Assembly (NCBI GenBank): GCA_963580285.1
Contig: OY757015.1
Coordinates: forward strand, 128,370,188-128,434,187
Length of the DNA stretch: 64,000 bases
From: Lucinisca nassula
Lineage: Eukaryota; Mollusca; Bivalvia; Lucinida; Lucinidae
Direction of reading: 5' to 3'
The notes under the pieces are model-generated. The model made no database searches. It was not told the origin of the DNA and saw nothing but the letters and a program-made list of their open reading frames with translations. The position numbers were made by a program, and so were the translations under genes. This document shows, piece after piece, positions 42,607 through 53,140 of this stretch. The number at the start of each line of letters is the position of its first letter. Position 1 is the stretch's first letter.

Positions 42607-42661
42607 AACCGAGGCCTTGTTCCAACCGACAAATACATAAGGAACGTGGCATCATAGCTAA
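42607..42661 (+). repeat. Inverted copy of the 40.64-40.70 kb flank
   Basis: CCAACCGACAAATACATAAG and the SINE junction mirror 40640-40700, so the two flanks of the mariner region carry inverted duplicate sequence. Confidence 0.65.
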
Positions 42662-42860
42662 TGCTGTATTGCTAGTTTGATTGGAGGTTTAAAGTCCTTG
42701 GCAACACTATTTAGGTCATTTTGGAGACGTTGCTACCAATTTTGTGGGACTTTTACCCGATAATGAGATGAAATGACAACTCAATCCCTGCGGCTCAATG
42801 AAACCAGTAGGGTTAATAAGCAAGGAAGGTCCGACTGGCATCACATCCTGGAAAGGCTTT

Positions 42861-43262
42861 CACTTCTGTTGTGTATTCCTTGCTTCCAAACGATAACCCT
42901 TTTATAGAACATATTTAACTTTACTACAGCTGGTGTGTGGGAATGTGTGGCGGCGGTAAAACGTCTCCCTGCCCTACATCATAGTGTAGATTATATTTTC
43001 TTGTCCTTTGGGATCATTGATTCCATTGTGGAATTTTTAAAACATCTGAGGGTCACTGATGAGGCCTAATTGGCCGAAACTAGCTAGTTTGGCCCAGAAA
43101 ACATGTACACTCCATATTTTTCACTTCTGTAGTGTATTCCTTGCTTTCAAAGGATAACCCTTTTATAGAACATATTATGCTAGTCTGTCCCAGAAAACAC
43201 TCCGTATTTTCCAGTTCTGTTGTGTATTCCTTGCTTCCAAAGTATAATCCTTTCCAGAACAT
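42861..43262 (+). mobile_element. Hammerhead-bearing short tandem array (retrozyme-like)
   Basis: The unit start TTCTGTTGTGTATTCCTTGC occurs at about 42863, 43124 (one mismatch) and 43214. The first unit is 261 bp and contains a full hammerhead near its end; the second is 90 bp, a deletion derivative that skips from AGAACATATTA to the ribozyme's 3' strand (GCTAGTCTGTCCCAGAAAAC); the third is a partial. The array sits inside a SINE. Non-autonomous hammerhead tandem repeats (retrozymes) of this size are known in animals; the label here is inference from structure. Confidence 0.75.
43050..43095 (+). ncRNA. Type I hammerhead ribozyme, minimal stem III
   Basis: Stem I GGGTCA (43050-43055) pairs with TGGCCC (43090-43095), all six positions including one U-G. 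Core CTGATGA (43056-43062). Stem II GGCC-TAATT-GGCC (43063-43075). GAA (43076-43078). Stem III ACTAG/CTAGT (43079-43088), a loop-less palindrome. U at cleavage position 17 (43089). Every conserved core base is present. Loop-less stem III is the minimal form reported for Penelope elements and retrozymes, thought to act best as a dimer. Confidence 0.9.
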
Positions 43263-43375
43263 ATTAGACCTTTTAAGGGGTTTACCAGTACCCATGTGTG
43301 GTCGTTTTCAGCTCTGCGTGGAAGCATCGTGCAGCCCAATCTATTTCTCTAAGCCCATATGGACGTGGGCTCTAT

Positions 43376-43954
43376 CGCGAATGTTGTGCAAAGAAAACAA
43401 AATGTCTTTGAATGGCCTATGAAAAATATTACAGACGTCAATGTAGTTGATTGGAAGTTGTACATGAGCTTGAGATATGAAAGTAGAAACTAATGATCAG
43501 GCATCTTATAATCGAGACTATAAAAGTAGAAAACTGAACGGACAAACAATGGCCAAATGGCTATTAAAAATGAAAATATCACCAGGCTGCAAATACGTGC
43601 ATTAATAAACCAGAGGAAACACTGTGTATTTGTTTGTTCGAAGAAATATTTTTGTAAGAAGCTTAATGCGCCTAACTAATAATGTTTAGTGGATCTAGAC
43701 TTTAGTTTAATGCCACGAGTTTCTTTGTAAACAAGAAGTGAAGGCAAAGACTAAGCATAATGTCTGGAGAAGGCCGAAATCGATTCCACGAACCTTGAAG
43801 CGAATATAAATTAAAGGGCTAAGTGTTTTTATCAAGGCAGCAGAGAATTCGATCGTTAATTGGGGTGGGACTGTGTGAATTCGTTTTCCGTATGTTCATA
43901 TCTATGCTGAAAAATACTGACTGGAAGTTTATTAATAAGAACAGGAACATAGAC
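43376..43954. other. Spacer with a decayed P 3' fragment
   Basis: 43486-43600 has scattered P words on the minus strand (AATGATCAGGCATC, CAAACAATGGCCAAATGGCT). The remainder to 43954 shows nothing. Confidence 0.45.
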
Positions 43955-44045
43955 GTGAAGGCAATGATCAGGAATCGATACAATCAACCCACGGCTCCAA
44001 TAAGAGACACAAATGGGAAAGAAATGCAAACATGGAACGAAGACT
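43955..44045 (-). mobile_element. P repeat, 3'-terminal fragment
   Basis: GAAGGCAATGATCAGGAATC through GGGAAAGAAATGCAAACATG, about 90 bp. Confidence 0.8.
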
Positions 44046-44180
44046 GTTGATATTGATTTGTTGACACTGTTTTTCCTCTTCTATTCTGACGATACAGTTA
44101 TTTTTGTAAACTACAAAGATTCGTTTAAACTGTTAAGACATCTTAAGAAACGTGATGGTAAATCAATAAATAAATAACAT

Positions 44181-44385
44181 TACGAAAACACGCCTATAAA
44201 AATACATGGTAATTTTTACCGCCGAAATAAACGAAAATGTTACAATGAAAAATTGTGAGTTGTTTTCTTATTTCTGCTCAAAATACAACAGTAAAAAGAA
44301 ATATAAGTTTTACCCGTGTAGATCCCAGTTTTACAAAAAAAAGTTGGGTTCAAGTGGGTCTGGATTATACAGGCGTGTTTTCGTG
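44181..44385. mobile_element. Family D MITE with both ends preserved
   Basis: CGAAAACACGCCT at 44183-44195 and its exact inverse at 44371-44383 give ~205 bp between ends. This copy has no central palindrome (TTATTTCTGCTCAAAATACA is followed by AACAGTAAAAAG), which fits a version without the cassette or one that lost it. Confidence 0.8.
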
Positions 44386-44605
44386 AGGAAAATGTATCAA
44401 ATAAGAAAAGGATAACTGTCTTGCATTAGGATAACAGGGATTTTTCGTGATGAATATAACCGAAGATATATGAGAGAAAGGAAAGAATCTAAACTCTGGA
44501 TATTTCTTCGGCCATGCTTTTCATGATGTCAATTACATTATAATAAAGCCATTTATAGGAGAAAGATATCATGGGAAGGGTTGCTTTAACCGTCACGTTT
44601 ACAAG
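44386..44605. other. No gene seen
   Basis: AGAAAAGGATAACTGTC here recurs at 48024 beside another D fragment, so the flank was co-duplicated. Confidence 0.5.
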
Positions 44606-44607
44606 AC

Positions 44608-44922
44608 ATAAACAAGGGCGAGGATTGTGGCCACGTAAAATCTATTTAAGCGCCCCAGTGGAATTCGTTTCACTGAGCGTTCCAAGGTGGTTCTTCTGTC
44701 GCGGTTTATTTTTTTTTTCTGGTCTGTCTTTGAGTGTGTGTATCGCTTATTTTGTTTTGGACCCAATTGGCCATTTTGTGGGGAAAGTAACAGCCCTTTG
44801 GCTTTCCGCTATTGATGTTTCCGTTAGGGTCTAGTTTTTTCATGTTTGTGCTTCTTTCTCTTTGATTGTCTGATGGAAGTTGTGGGTTAATTGTATCGAT
44901 TCCTGAACATTGCCTTCACTTC
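44608..44922 (+). mobile_element. P repeat, 3' region
   Basis: GGCGAGGATTGTGGCCACG through ATTGTATCGATTCCTGAAC. The WPRKIYLSAPVEF frame is open but shifts after ~60 codons. Confidence 0.85.
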
Positions 44923-45004
44923 TCTTCTTCTTCCAAACCCCTTAATGTGAGATTCATAACGAGCTTAAGTGAGCACATCTGGTTAAAAAGTCTTTGTTAA
45001 GATC

Positions 45005-45285
45005 ACCCCACTCAGCTCCACTTATTATAGAGAAATTTGGGGTTAAAGGTAGTATTCATTATGTCCCTTATTTTGGTCAAAATATAAATTGTTGGTACTC
45101 GTGACAACCGCCTAATTGAGGCAACACCCACAATCTATACAGGAGACCGTTCTTACGAGTACCAACAATATATATATCGACTAGAAGCAAGAAAAATATC
45201 AAATACTTTCATCCGAAAAATGCCATAATTCTGTTTAGATAGGAAAGAAATCATTTTAGCGCACGGGCGTGTTTTGGTAATGACA
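45005..45285. mobile_element. Family D MITE, diverged
   Basis: The centre has GGTACTCGTGACAACCGCC (45092) and CGTTCTTACGAGTACCAAC (45148-45166) with extra sequence in the loop. The right end GGGCGTGTTTTGGTAATG is decayed. Confidence 0.65.
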
Positions 45286-45317
45286 CACACACATAAGTTT
45301 GTTGTCTACAAATATAG

Positions 45318-45392
45318 AGTGGAAGTGCAGACCATGATCAGAAATCGATACAATTACCTTATGCAATTCATCCAAGACACAAGAGGAAGAAT
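45318..45392 (-). mobile_element. P repeat, 3'-terminal fragment
   Basis: GACCATGATCAGAAATCGAT through TCCAAGACACAAGAGGAAGA. Confidence 0.7.
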
Positions 45393-45790
45393 ATAAGAAT
45401 CTGACACGGATGTCCCGAGGGTCACTGTCCGGCATCACGAGGCTTGTCGAGTGATTCCGAGGGACGGATTTTTCTATCCACCCCTTACACCCAGGTAGGA
45501 TTCTTTTTCTTGCATACCTTCCTTTTGTGAGCCTGAAACGTTTAATACTTCAGTCATTTCGGATGCCGACGTCCGCGATCGATACTGTGCTGACACAACA
45601 GTGATGTTTAGTGATGTCACGTAACGTGCTGTGACTTCAACCTTAACGACGGCGCATATGAGGTCGTATTTAACCAGTGCATTGATCAAACACACGAGAA
45701 TATTCGATTTTGGGTAAGAACGCAAATGTTAGAACAGATTTTTATCCCAAGCTAAAACTACGGATTTCCTTATCTGGTGTGCAATTCTAA
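45393..45790. repeat. Family F repeat, copy 2
   Basis: The hairpin is shortened (one arm lost ~10 bases) with turn CACGAGGCTTGTCGAGTG at 45436-45453; the body is collinear with 13067-13350, including CCTTAACGACGGCGCATATG. Confidence 0.75.
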
Positions 45791-45844
45791 AGCGCATCAC
45801 CGTTATTTAAGTTTTCATCACGTGAACACTCGTATGGTCATTTT

Positions 45845-45995
45845 CTCCCTTACGCTGAATCAAGAAGGGCAGTTGTCAGTTTCTGGCGAAAGTTTGTGCA
45901 CTGTACTGGTAAACCGCCAAAGCATAAGCCTGCCAAGGAAAAGTGTGGATAGGTAAATTGACCTAAAATAGTGTTGACTGGGCCGTTAAACGCCA
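45845..45995 (+). mobile_element. 7.9-kb-type SINE, 5'-truncated
   Basis: Has GCTGAATCAAGAAGGGCAGT, ACTGTACTGGTAAACCGCC, CCTGCCAAGGAAAAGTGTGG and tail GACTGGGCCGTTAAACGCC; no tRNA-like head. Confidence 0.8.
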
Positions 45996-46009
45996 AAAAC
46001 AAACACAGA

Positions 46010-46262
46010 AATCACGTGAACAAGTCTGTGAAATGAAAAACAATCCGCTAAGCCCCATTTCGTGAAAACTGGGGTTTACGAGGTATATATTATTTTTCTT
46101 ATTTCTATTCCAAAACAAAGGTTGTGTGTACTCGTTAGAATAATATCGTTGAGTCGGTTCTAACGAGCACCACGTGCAAATAATAAAACAATATTACGGA
46201 TTTTCATCAAAGTAGTCATTTTGGAGATGTGAAACTATGCACTATGTCGCAAAGGTATGTTA
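46010..46262. mobile_element. Family D MITE, diverged
   Basis: ACTGGGGTTTACGAGG, then a centre with GTACTCGTTAGAAT and CGGTTCTAACGAGC, then GATGTGAAACTATGCACTAT, the inverse of the D left-end words seen at 4094. Confidence 0.7.
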
Positions 46263-46935
46263 TCGTAAGGTAAGATGGAAAGCCAAAAGACAGTTTCTTT
46301 CCAACACAATGGCAGTACCGTCATACAAAATAAAAAATCTGTTAAAAGTACAATTGTGCAAAGAAACACAATAATAATTACAGTAGACGACAACAGAATC
46401 ATCGCCTTGGAAAAGCCAGAAAAAATGTTACTGGGGCTTTGATCGATTTTTTTTCCTGGCAACAGTGCCCTAAATCACGAAAACAGGTCTATATAATTTT
46501 GACCCCCTGAAACCCCACTTTTATATAGAAAAACTGGGGTTTTCGGGGGTATACCTTATTTTTCTCATTTCTGCTCTAAAATATAGATTGTGGGTACTCG
46601 TTAGAACCGCCTCGATAAGGCGGTTCTAACGAGTGCCCACAATCTATATTTTGAGAAGAAATATGAAAATTATCTTCTTTTTTTTTTCATCATAAAATTT
46701 CCATTGTTTTCGGCGATAAAGGTTGCAATGTATTTGAATAGGCGAGTTTGCGTAATGGACCTGTCATTGTTTACACAAATAACATTTTTAGTCCGTGCAA
46801 AATTGTTGAAAAATCCCCGAGAACAAAAATCAAATGAATGCAGAGATAAAACAGCGATGGACATGCATTTACTGAAATGCTGAAGTAACAGAAAACCAAA
46901 GGTAGGACTCACGTTTGCCCTGCCGGAGACAGAGA
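46263..46935 (-). mobile_element. P repeat split by a D MITE
   Basis: 46263-46470 has AATGGCAGTACCGTCATAC and CGCCTTGGAAAAGCCAG; after the D copy, 46785-46935 continues in order (AATGCAGAGATAAAACAGCG, ACTGAAATGCTGAAGTAAC, CCGGAGACAGAGAC). The D insertion is therefore younger than this P copy. Confidence 0.7.
46475..46765. mobile_element. Family D MITE with the best-preserved central palindrome
   Basis: The centre 46579-46652 is a nearly perfect hairpin with ~33-bp arms (AATATAGATTGTGGGTACTC, GTTAGAACCGCCTCG and inverse). Ends are decayed D terminal sequence (ACAGGTCTATATAATTTT left; TTGAATAGGCGAGTTTGCG right). Confidence 0.85.
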
Positions 46936-47885
46936 CATTTATTAAATAAACGGAATTATCTGCTTTGATGAGCCAATGTATGGGATTCCATGGAACCTTT
47001 CTAATATGCGTTTTTACATCATTTTATTTAGCACTTTTGCAATGGCTTAATTTCAACAAAGCCTTAGTATCACTTAAATTATTTGGAATTCTTAAGTACA
47101 ATGTAGGTCCTTTGACTGTAGCTTTTTGACGGTGAGATGATTATTCCATAATGCGTTAAAGCTTTTTTCGCCATAACTGGTTCGAACTGCCAATTATCTG
47201 AATGTTGATGGTCAAAACGGATGTTTTACTCAACATAACACAATACAAGCAACGTCATGAGAAACGATGTTAAGCTATTTGTAAATAAAAGGTGAAGATC
47301 AGACTGCGCATCCTATCAATCTCATCAGCATTTGTATTCGGTGATTGGATAATCAAACCTCTCTGTTTCGACTTTTAAAATTAAAAAATTAATGTAAGAC
47401 TGGTAGCCAAAACAGGGCATTTTTTGACGTAGCTTGCCGTATACCGACGTTTTCTCATATGGTTTTGCTTATTAATTGCTTTTGTTATGAATGCTCCCAT
47501 GAATTCGTCAGAAAAGACAATTACGAATGGAAACAAGTAATGAAAGAGATTGAGAAAAGTAAAATAAATGATGTACATTATGCTTTTCATGTTTTGAAGC
47601 ACCAACAATTAATACTGTTTGCAAAAAAAAATATTCTTAACATACGGGATAATTAGTCTGAAATCACTGTCATTTCTCGAGCAGACATTCCCGAAATGCG
47701 TTATTGTGAATTTTAACATACCCTGCACGATCAGCTCAGTGAAGCAATAGGTAAATGCAATTGATATAACATTTATGCCATTATAAAATTTGTACAATAT
47801 ATACCAGCAAGGATAACAAAACTGTTTGATAACAAAACACAGAAATTCGTATTTTTAAAAATTATATCTACATTGTCTCTTCCGG
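46936..47885. other. No gene seen
   Basis: AT-rich with short frames (such as 47459-47656) lacking recognisable domains. Confidence 0.5.
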
Positions 47886-47889
47886 GGCA

Positions 47890-48040
47890 TATAGTCATGC
47901 AATAAGAGCAGAAATATGAAAAATAAGGTTTACCCCTGTAATCCCCAGTTTTACTATATAAAAGTTGGGTTCAAGGGGGTCAAAATTATAAAGGTGTGTT
48001 TTCGTGATGTAAAATGCATCAAATAAGAAAAGGATAACTG
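47890..48040. mobile_element. Family D MITE, right half only
   Basis: TTTACCCCTGTAATCCCCAG through AAAGGTGTGTTTTCGTGATG and the AAGAAAAGGATAACTGTCG flank shared with 44401. Confidence 0.7.
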
Positions 48041-48830
48041 TCGTGCATTAGGATAACAGGCATTATTTTAAGGCTTAATGGTGAACAAGTTACTTGGTAC
48101 AACTTTGGTTCTTCAAACTTTTAATATGAAAAACCATTTAGGCATAAAATATATAGCTGTGTTTCCGCTAATATACCGAAAATGGGTATGGGTTGGTATG
48201 TCCCATAATGTTTTATTTTTGTCAACAATTTACTCGATGGAAAAAAGCAAAAAACAAAACAACATTAACATGACTAAATTTTAACTATATTACCTGAAAA
48301 CTTTCAAATAACGAAGTTAAAAGAAGCAAGGAAGCAAAAGAACAGGGTTTCAAGTATTAGTTTAGCTATTTTGACATGTTTATGAATATTTTTCAAAAGT
48401 GCTAGAAAATATTATGTTCGGTATGTAAGAAAATCTTTTTACCTTTTCTGGATGGCTATAAAAATGCAGGATCGGGTTAGCGGAAACACATCTATTTTTA
48501 TGCCTTATTTATACAGGTAAACGCGATCGGCAGTTACCTATGGACACTGATAAGTTTTTCTGTAATATCAGGCGATTGAATGAAAGCATTCAATTAGGTT
48601 GATAATAAAGGACATTAATGATCTTGCATCACTGAATGGGTCCAATAATCCCTAAACTTGCTGAGAAGGATCATCTTGACAATTTCTCAGTCAAGTTCGA
48701 ATTTGAGTCATGTTGGGTTAATAAAGTGGGTAAGTAGATCAAATCATTTAAGAAACCTTGTTAACACTCTAGAGACCACATCTTGATAACATACCTTGGT
48801 CAGATCAGGTATTTTATAAATAGAACGGTA
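48041..48830. other. No gene seen
   Basis: No supported feature. Confidence 0.5.
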
Positions 48831-48834
48831 ACCT

Positions 48835-49605
48835 TTTTATGTCCCTTGACCTCTTACCTTCTTTAAGACAAAAATAACATTGATCATAATTTTTGAAGTG
48901 TTTGAGATAGAGCCTTCATATTTGACATTAAGGTTGTTTGTGACAAGGGCTTCCAGCTCATACAAAAATAGAATAAAATAAAATAAAACGACCTATGACC
49001 GTGACCTGTGATCTTCATTAAACATAAAAAACATTGGTCAAATCTTCTGAACCGTTTGAGATAGAGCATTCATATTTTGTACTTAGGTTTCTGGTGACAA
49101 GGGCATTCCACTCATTTTACTGTTGAACTTGATCTGTGACCCAAATTAAAGAAAAAAGACAATGATCATTACTTTTGAAGCCTGTGAGATAGCGCATTCA
49201 TATTTGGCATGTAGGTTTCTTGTGACATGGGCTTTCCACTTATACAAAACAATTGTGCTGTGACCTTGGCCTGTGACCTACTGTATTATTACTTTTGAAC
49301 CATTTTAGATAGAGCCTTCATATTTGGCATGGTGGTTTCTTGTGACAAGGGCTTCCCACTCATACAAACATTGTTGACCTTGACCTACCTTATCTTTAGT
49401 ACTGTTTATGATAGAACTTTCATGCCTTGCATGTAGGTTTCTTGTGAAAAGCGCTTCCCACTCATACGTTTGATTTTGACCTTGATCTTTGATCAAGTTT
49501 AAAGAAACAAAATGACCTCTGCCTTTGGACTTGTTTTCCATAAGCCTCGAAACATCTTGGACCCAGGTGAGCGACCCAGCGCCATCATGGCCATCTTGTT
49601 GTAAA
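48835..49605 (-). repeat. Tandem array, ~120-bp unit, five copies, with ATGATGGCC head
   Basis: GATAGAGCCTTCATATTTGG or variants at about 48907, 49063, 49188, 49309 and 49408. The plus-strand right edge CCCAGGTGAGCGACCCAGCG and CCATCATGGCCATCTTGTTG is the inverse of the head of the 59.84-kb array, so this array is minus-oriented. Confidence 0.85.
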
Positions 49606-49647
49606 AGTTTGTCTTTGCATGTATGTATTGTTTATATGTGTTTATTT

Positions 49648-49855
49648 TGCATCACGAAAACACGCCTATATAATTTTGACCCGCTTGAATCCCTCTTTTT
49701 TGTAAAACTGGGGTTTCTGGGGATATACCTTATTTTTCTTATTTCTGCCCTAAAATATAGATTGTGGGTACTCGTTAGAACCGCCTCAATGATGCGGTTC
49801 TATCGAGTGTCCATAATTTATATTTTGAGGAGCAATAAGAAAAATATTACAATTT
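49648..49855. mobile_element. Family D MITE, right end lost
   Basis: Starts CACGAAAACACGCCTATATA; centre at about 49764-49812 (GGGTACTCGTTAGAACCGCC and GCGGTTCTATCGAGTGTCC). It is cut where the next array begins. Confidence 0.8.
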
Positions 49856-49857
49856 TT

Positions 49858-51910
49858 ATGCCCCCGCCTGCCTTGGCAGGAGTGGGGAATATAGCGTTTC
49901 GCCGTGATGTTACGTCCGTACGTGCGTTCGTGCGTATGTCACGTTCGTAACCACCTCGGGCTGAAATGTCGAGCTGAAATGTCGAGCTGAAACCTCGGAC
50001 TCGCATTAGAGCTCATAATTTTTTCACCTGTTGTGCTACAAAGTTGAAATTTGGTATGACATCTACTCAGACCAAGACCTATCAGTTCATGTTCAAGTTG
50101 ACCAAAAGTCGTGCCCCTGGGTGGGCCTAGGGGTCAGATTGCGTAACAGGTCAAAATTGTCATATAGGAATTTGCATGCAAAACTGTCAAAATGTCTAAT
50201 TATCTTGAAAATTTATCAGATTCGAACACCTAAACCATATATATTATTGTTCCTTATGATATGACACATTCCATGACACAGACTTTGGGTCCCTACAGTC
50301 ACCCCTGGGCCATGCCCCGCCCTCTTTGCTTCATTAAAGTCTATATATCTTAGAAACTATCCATATCCCCACCCCTTTACCATATATATTATTGTTCCTT
50401 ATGATAAGATGCATTGACTGATACAGACATTGGGTCCATCCCGACCCCCCCCACCCCCCAGTTATATAGAAATTTGTATGCAAAACTGTCAAAATGTCTA
50501 ACTGTCTTGAAAATTAATCGGATTCGCCGAACCCCTAAACCATATATATTATTGTTCCTTATGATATGACACATTCCATGACACAGACTTTGGATTACTA
50601 CGGTCAACCTGGGCCATGCCCCGCCCCCTTTGCTTCATTAAAGCCTTTATATCTCAGAAACTATCCATATCACTAAGTTGAAATTTGGTATGACATCTAC
50701 TCAGACCAAGACCTATCAGTTCATGTTCAAGTTGACCCAGGGTCATGCCCTTGGTGGGCCCAGGGGTCAGATTGCGTAACAGGTCAAAATTGTCATATAG
50801 GAATTTGTATGCAAAACTGTCAAAATGTCTAATTATCTTGAAAATTAATCAGATTCGAACACCTAAACCATATATATTATTGTTCCTTATGATATGACAC
50901 ATTCCATGACACAGACTTTGGGTCCCTACGGTCACCCCTGGGCCATGCCCCGCCCCCTTTGCTTCATTAAAGTCTTTATATCTCAGAAACTATCCATATC
51001 CCCATCCCTTAACCATATATATTATTGTTCTTTATGATAAGATGCATTGACTGATACAGACATTGGGTCCATCCCGACTCAACCCCCCCCCCCCCCCATT
51101 TATATAGAAATTTGTATGCAAAACTGTCAAAATGCCTAATTATCTAGAAAATTAATCAGATTCGAACACCTAAACCATATATATTATTGTTCCTTATGAT
51201 ATGACACATTCCATGACACAGACTTTGGGTCCCTACAGTCACCCCTGGGCCATGCCCCGCCCCCTTTGCTTCATTAAAGTCTTAATATCTCAGAAACTAT
51301 CCATATCCCCACCCCTTAACCATATATATTATTGTTCCTTATGATAAGATGCAATGACTGATACAGACATTGGGTCCATCCCGACCCCCCCCCCCACCTA
51401 AACCATATATATCATTGTTGCTTATGATATGACACATTCCAAGACGCAGACTTTGGGTCCCCCCTGGGCCATGCACCGCCCCCTTCGTTATATCTCAGAA
51501 ACTATCCATGTCACCACCCCTAAACCATATATATTATTGTTCCTTATGATAAGATGCATTGACTGACACAGACTTAATCAGATTCGAACACCTAAACCAT
51601 ACATATTATTGTTCCTTATGATATGACTCATTCTAAGACACAGACTTTGTCTCTCTCTGGTCAACCACGGACCATGCCCGCCCCCTTCAATTCATAAAAG
51701 GCCTTATATCTCAGAAACAATTCATATCCCCACCACTTAACCATATATATTATTGTTCCTTATGATAAGATGCATTCACTGACACAGACCTTGGATCCCT
51801 GTGGACAGCTCCGGGTCCCTCCGGACACCCCGTGCCATTCTAGAGAATGGGTACAAGCCATATCGACAAAGATATATGGCGAGGGCATCTGTGTACTTTG
51901 GACACATGTC
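49858..51910 (+). repeat. Complex tandem array with hairpin head
   Basis: Head hairpin CCTGCC-TT-GGCAGG at about 49867-49880, then CGTCCGTACGTGCGTTCGTG. CAAAGTTGAAATTTGGTATG (50038) is repeated as CTAAGTTGAAATTTGGTATG (50673), a ~635-bp higher-order unit. Inside, ATATATTATTGTTCCTTATG recurs at least ten times at 120-180-bp spacing. C-runs at 50444-50458, 51088-51098 and 51387-51395. The right edge is near the AAGATATATGGCGAGGGC words. Confidence 0.85.
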
Positions 51911-52063
51911 TAGTTCATCATGAAATTTTCATTTTTTTCGGCGATAAAGGTTGCTATGTATTTGTATAGGCTTGTTTGTGTGATGGATAGTTGTTTGGTC
52001 ATTTTGTGGGAAAGTAACAGTCATTTCAGTTATCCGCTACTAATGTTTCCATGAGAGTTAATA
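51911..52063. mobile_element. D right-end fragment, then a P scrap
   Basis: 51915-51985 has the D TTTCGGCGATAAAGGTTGC and TTTGTATAGGCTTG words; 51992-52060 has the P words CATTTTGTGGGAAAGTAACA and TAATGTTTCCAT (plus). Confidence 0.65.
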
Positions 52064-52420
52064 TACAATGGAACGTCAATGACTCGAACCCCGATGGCTC
52101 GTTTCCATGGATGAGTCAAACCCGTTCTTAAGTCCACAGAAAATTCCTCCAAATACGATATAGAGATAATGCAGGGATATTTTATTCCTTTATCTTTCAA
52201 ATGTATGCTGTGTGTACTCATTAGAATCGCCTCAATGAGGCGATTCTAATGAGTACACACAACAACATACAACATACATTTATAATATAGAACACCGAAA
52301 AGATATCCCACAATTAACTCCATTATGCCTCCTGGTATGGCTCTAATAGCTCGAACAACGGCTGTCTCGAAAACAAATTCATGGTCCCAAAGGGGTTCGA
52401 GCCATCGAAGTTCGACTGTA
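52064..52420. mobile_element. Family E MITE, complete
   Basis: Inverted ends TACA-TGGAACGTCAATGACTC on the left and GAGCCATCGAAGTTCGACTG with TA on the right; TA at 52064-52065 and 52419-52420. The central palindrome is 52209-52262 (GTACTCATTAGAATCGCCTC and inverse). The CGAACTTCGATG-like ends with TA duplication fit a Tc1/mariner/pogo-type non-autonomous element. Confidence 0.85.
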
Positions 52421-52423
52421 TTT

Positions 52424-52578
52424 GGATGATCTATTAAATATTGATTGCTTGCAATGACTCCAGTCCCAAATTTCGTAATGTCATTCTTCGATATAAAACG
52501 ATAAGATACAACATAAAAGTTATACGACAGACTACATGCATGGAAGTTAACCCAATCATGGTTGATAACTTCTTGTAG
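52424..52578 (+). pseudogene. P-family RT scrap with internal deletion
   Basis: YLDDLLNID is read from about 52426, then it jumps to FRNVILRYKTIRYNIKVIRQ and TACMEVNPIMVDNF, matching the C-terminal 50 residues of the 34.8-kb copy. YLDD intact; ~120 residues deleted. Confidence 0.8.
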
Positions 52579-52589
52579 GAAAGATCCGT

Positions 52590-52715
52590 TATTTTTGGCT
52601 AAACGCTAGCGATGTTTCCATATGGTTTAGATATTTCATGTTTGTGGGTTTTTCCGTTTGGCGTCCCTAATGGGAGATGTGGGTAATTGTATCGAATCCT
52701 AATCATTGCATTCTT
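52590..52715 (+). mobile_element. P repeat, 3'-terminal fragment
   Basis: AGCGATGTTTCCATATGG through TTGTATCGAATCCTAATCAT. Confidence 0.75.
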
Positions 52716-53140
52716 TTCTATTTGGTTACTTAATGCTCGTGTGCTTTTTCCCAATGGTGTAAATATATTGAGAACGAAAATAACAATTTTAGATATTTCA
52801 GTAATCATAAACCGACGTATGCGCACAGCAAAAACTCGTTCCTGCAGGCACACGAAGTTAACTCAACATTGGATCAACGTTTGAGAGCTGCTGGCATATT
52901 TGCATGCGCATCGGATTAATCTGTGTCCGCCTTGAGAGTGTTGAAAACAAATCAATAAAACGCCTAGCAAAGGCTCTGACTGGACTGCAAACATTCGCAC
53001 AAGAACGAAACCACGTTTTCACTTAACGCAGCTCACAGCCTGTCTGTTGCATAACAGACTGCATTTCGACTTGTTCACAGTTTAATTATCCCCACGCTTT
53101 TCGAAGAATAGGTGGGGTATTCTAATCGCCTTGGGGCGGG
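52716..53140. other. No gene seen
   Basis: No supported feature. Confidence 0.5.

Larger units (their letters stand above)
42662..43375 (-). mobile_element. SINE family V interrupted by the hammerhead array
   Basis: The tail half is at 42662-42860, and the 5' half at about 43263-43375 (AAGGGGTTTACCAGTACCC through CTCTGCGTGGAAGCATCGTG). Together they form one collinear SINE; the ~400 bases between are foreign. Confidence 0.8.

Noticed and set aside
49818..50264. Frames overlapping the head of the 49.9-kb array
   Set aside because: Repeat-unit translations with no domain and poor persistence across units.
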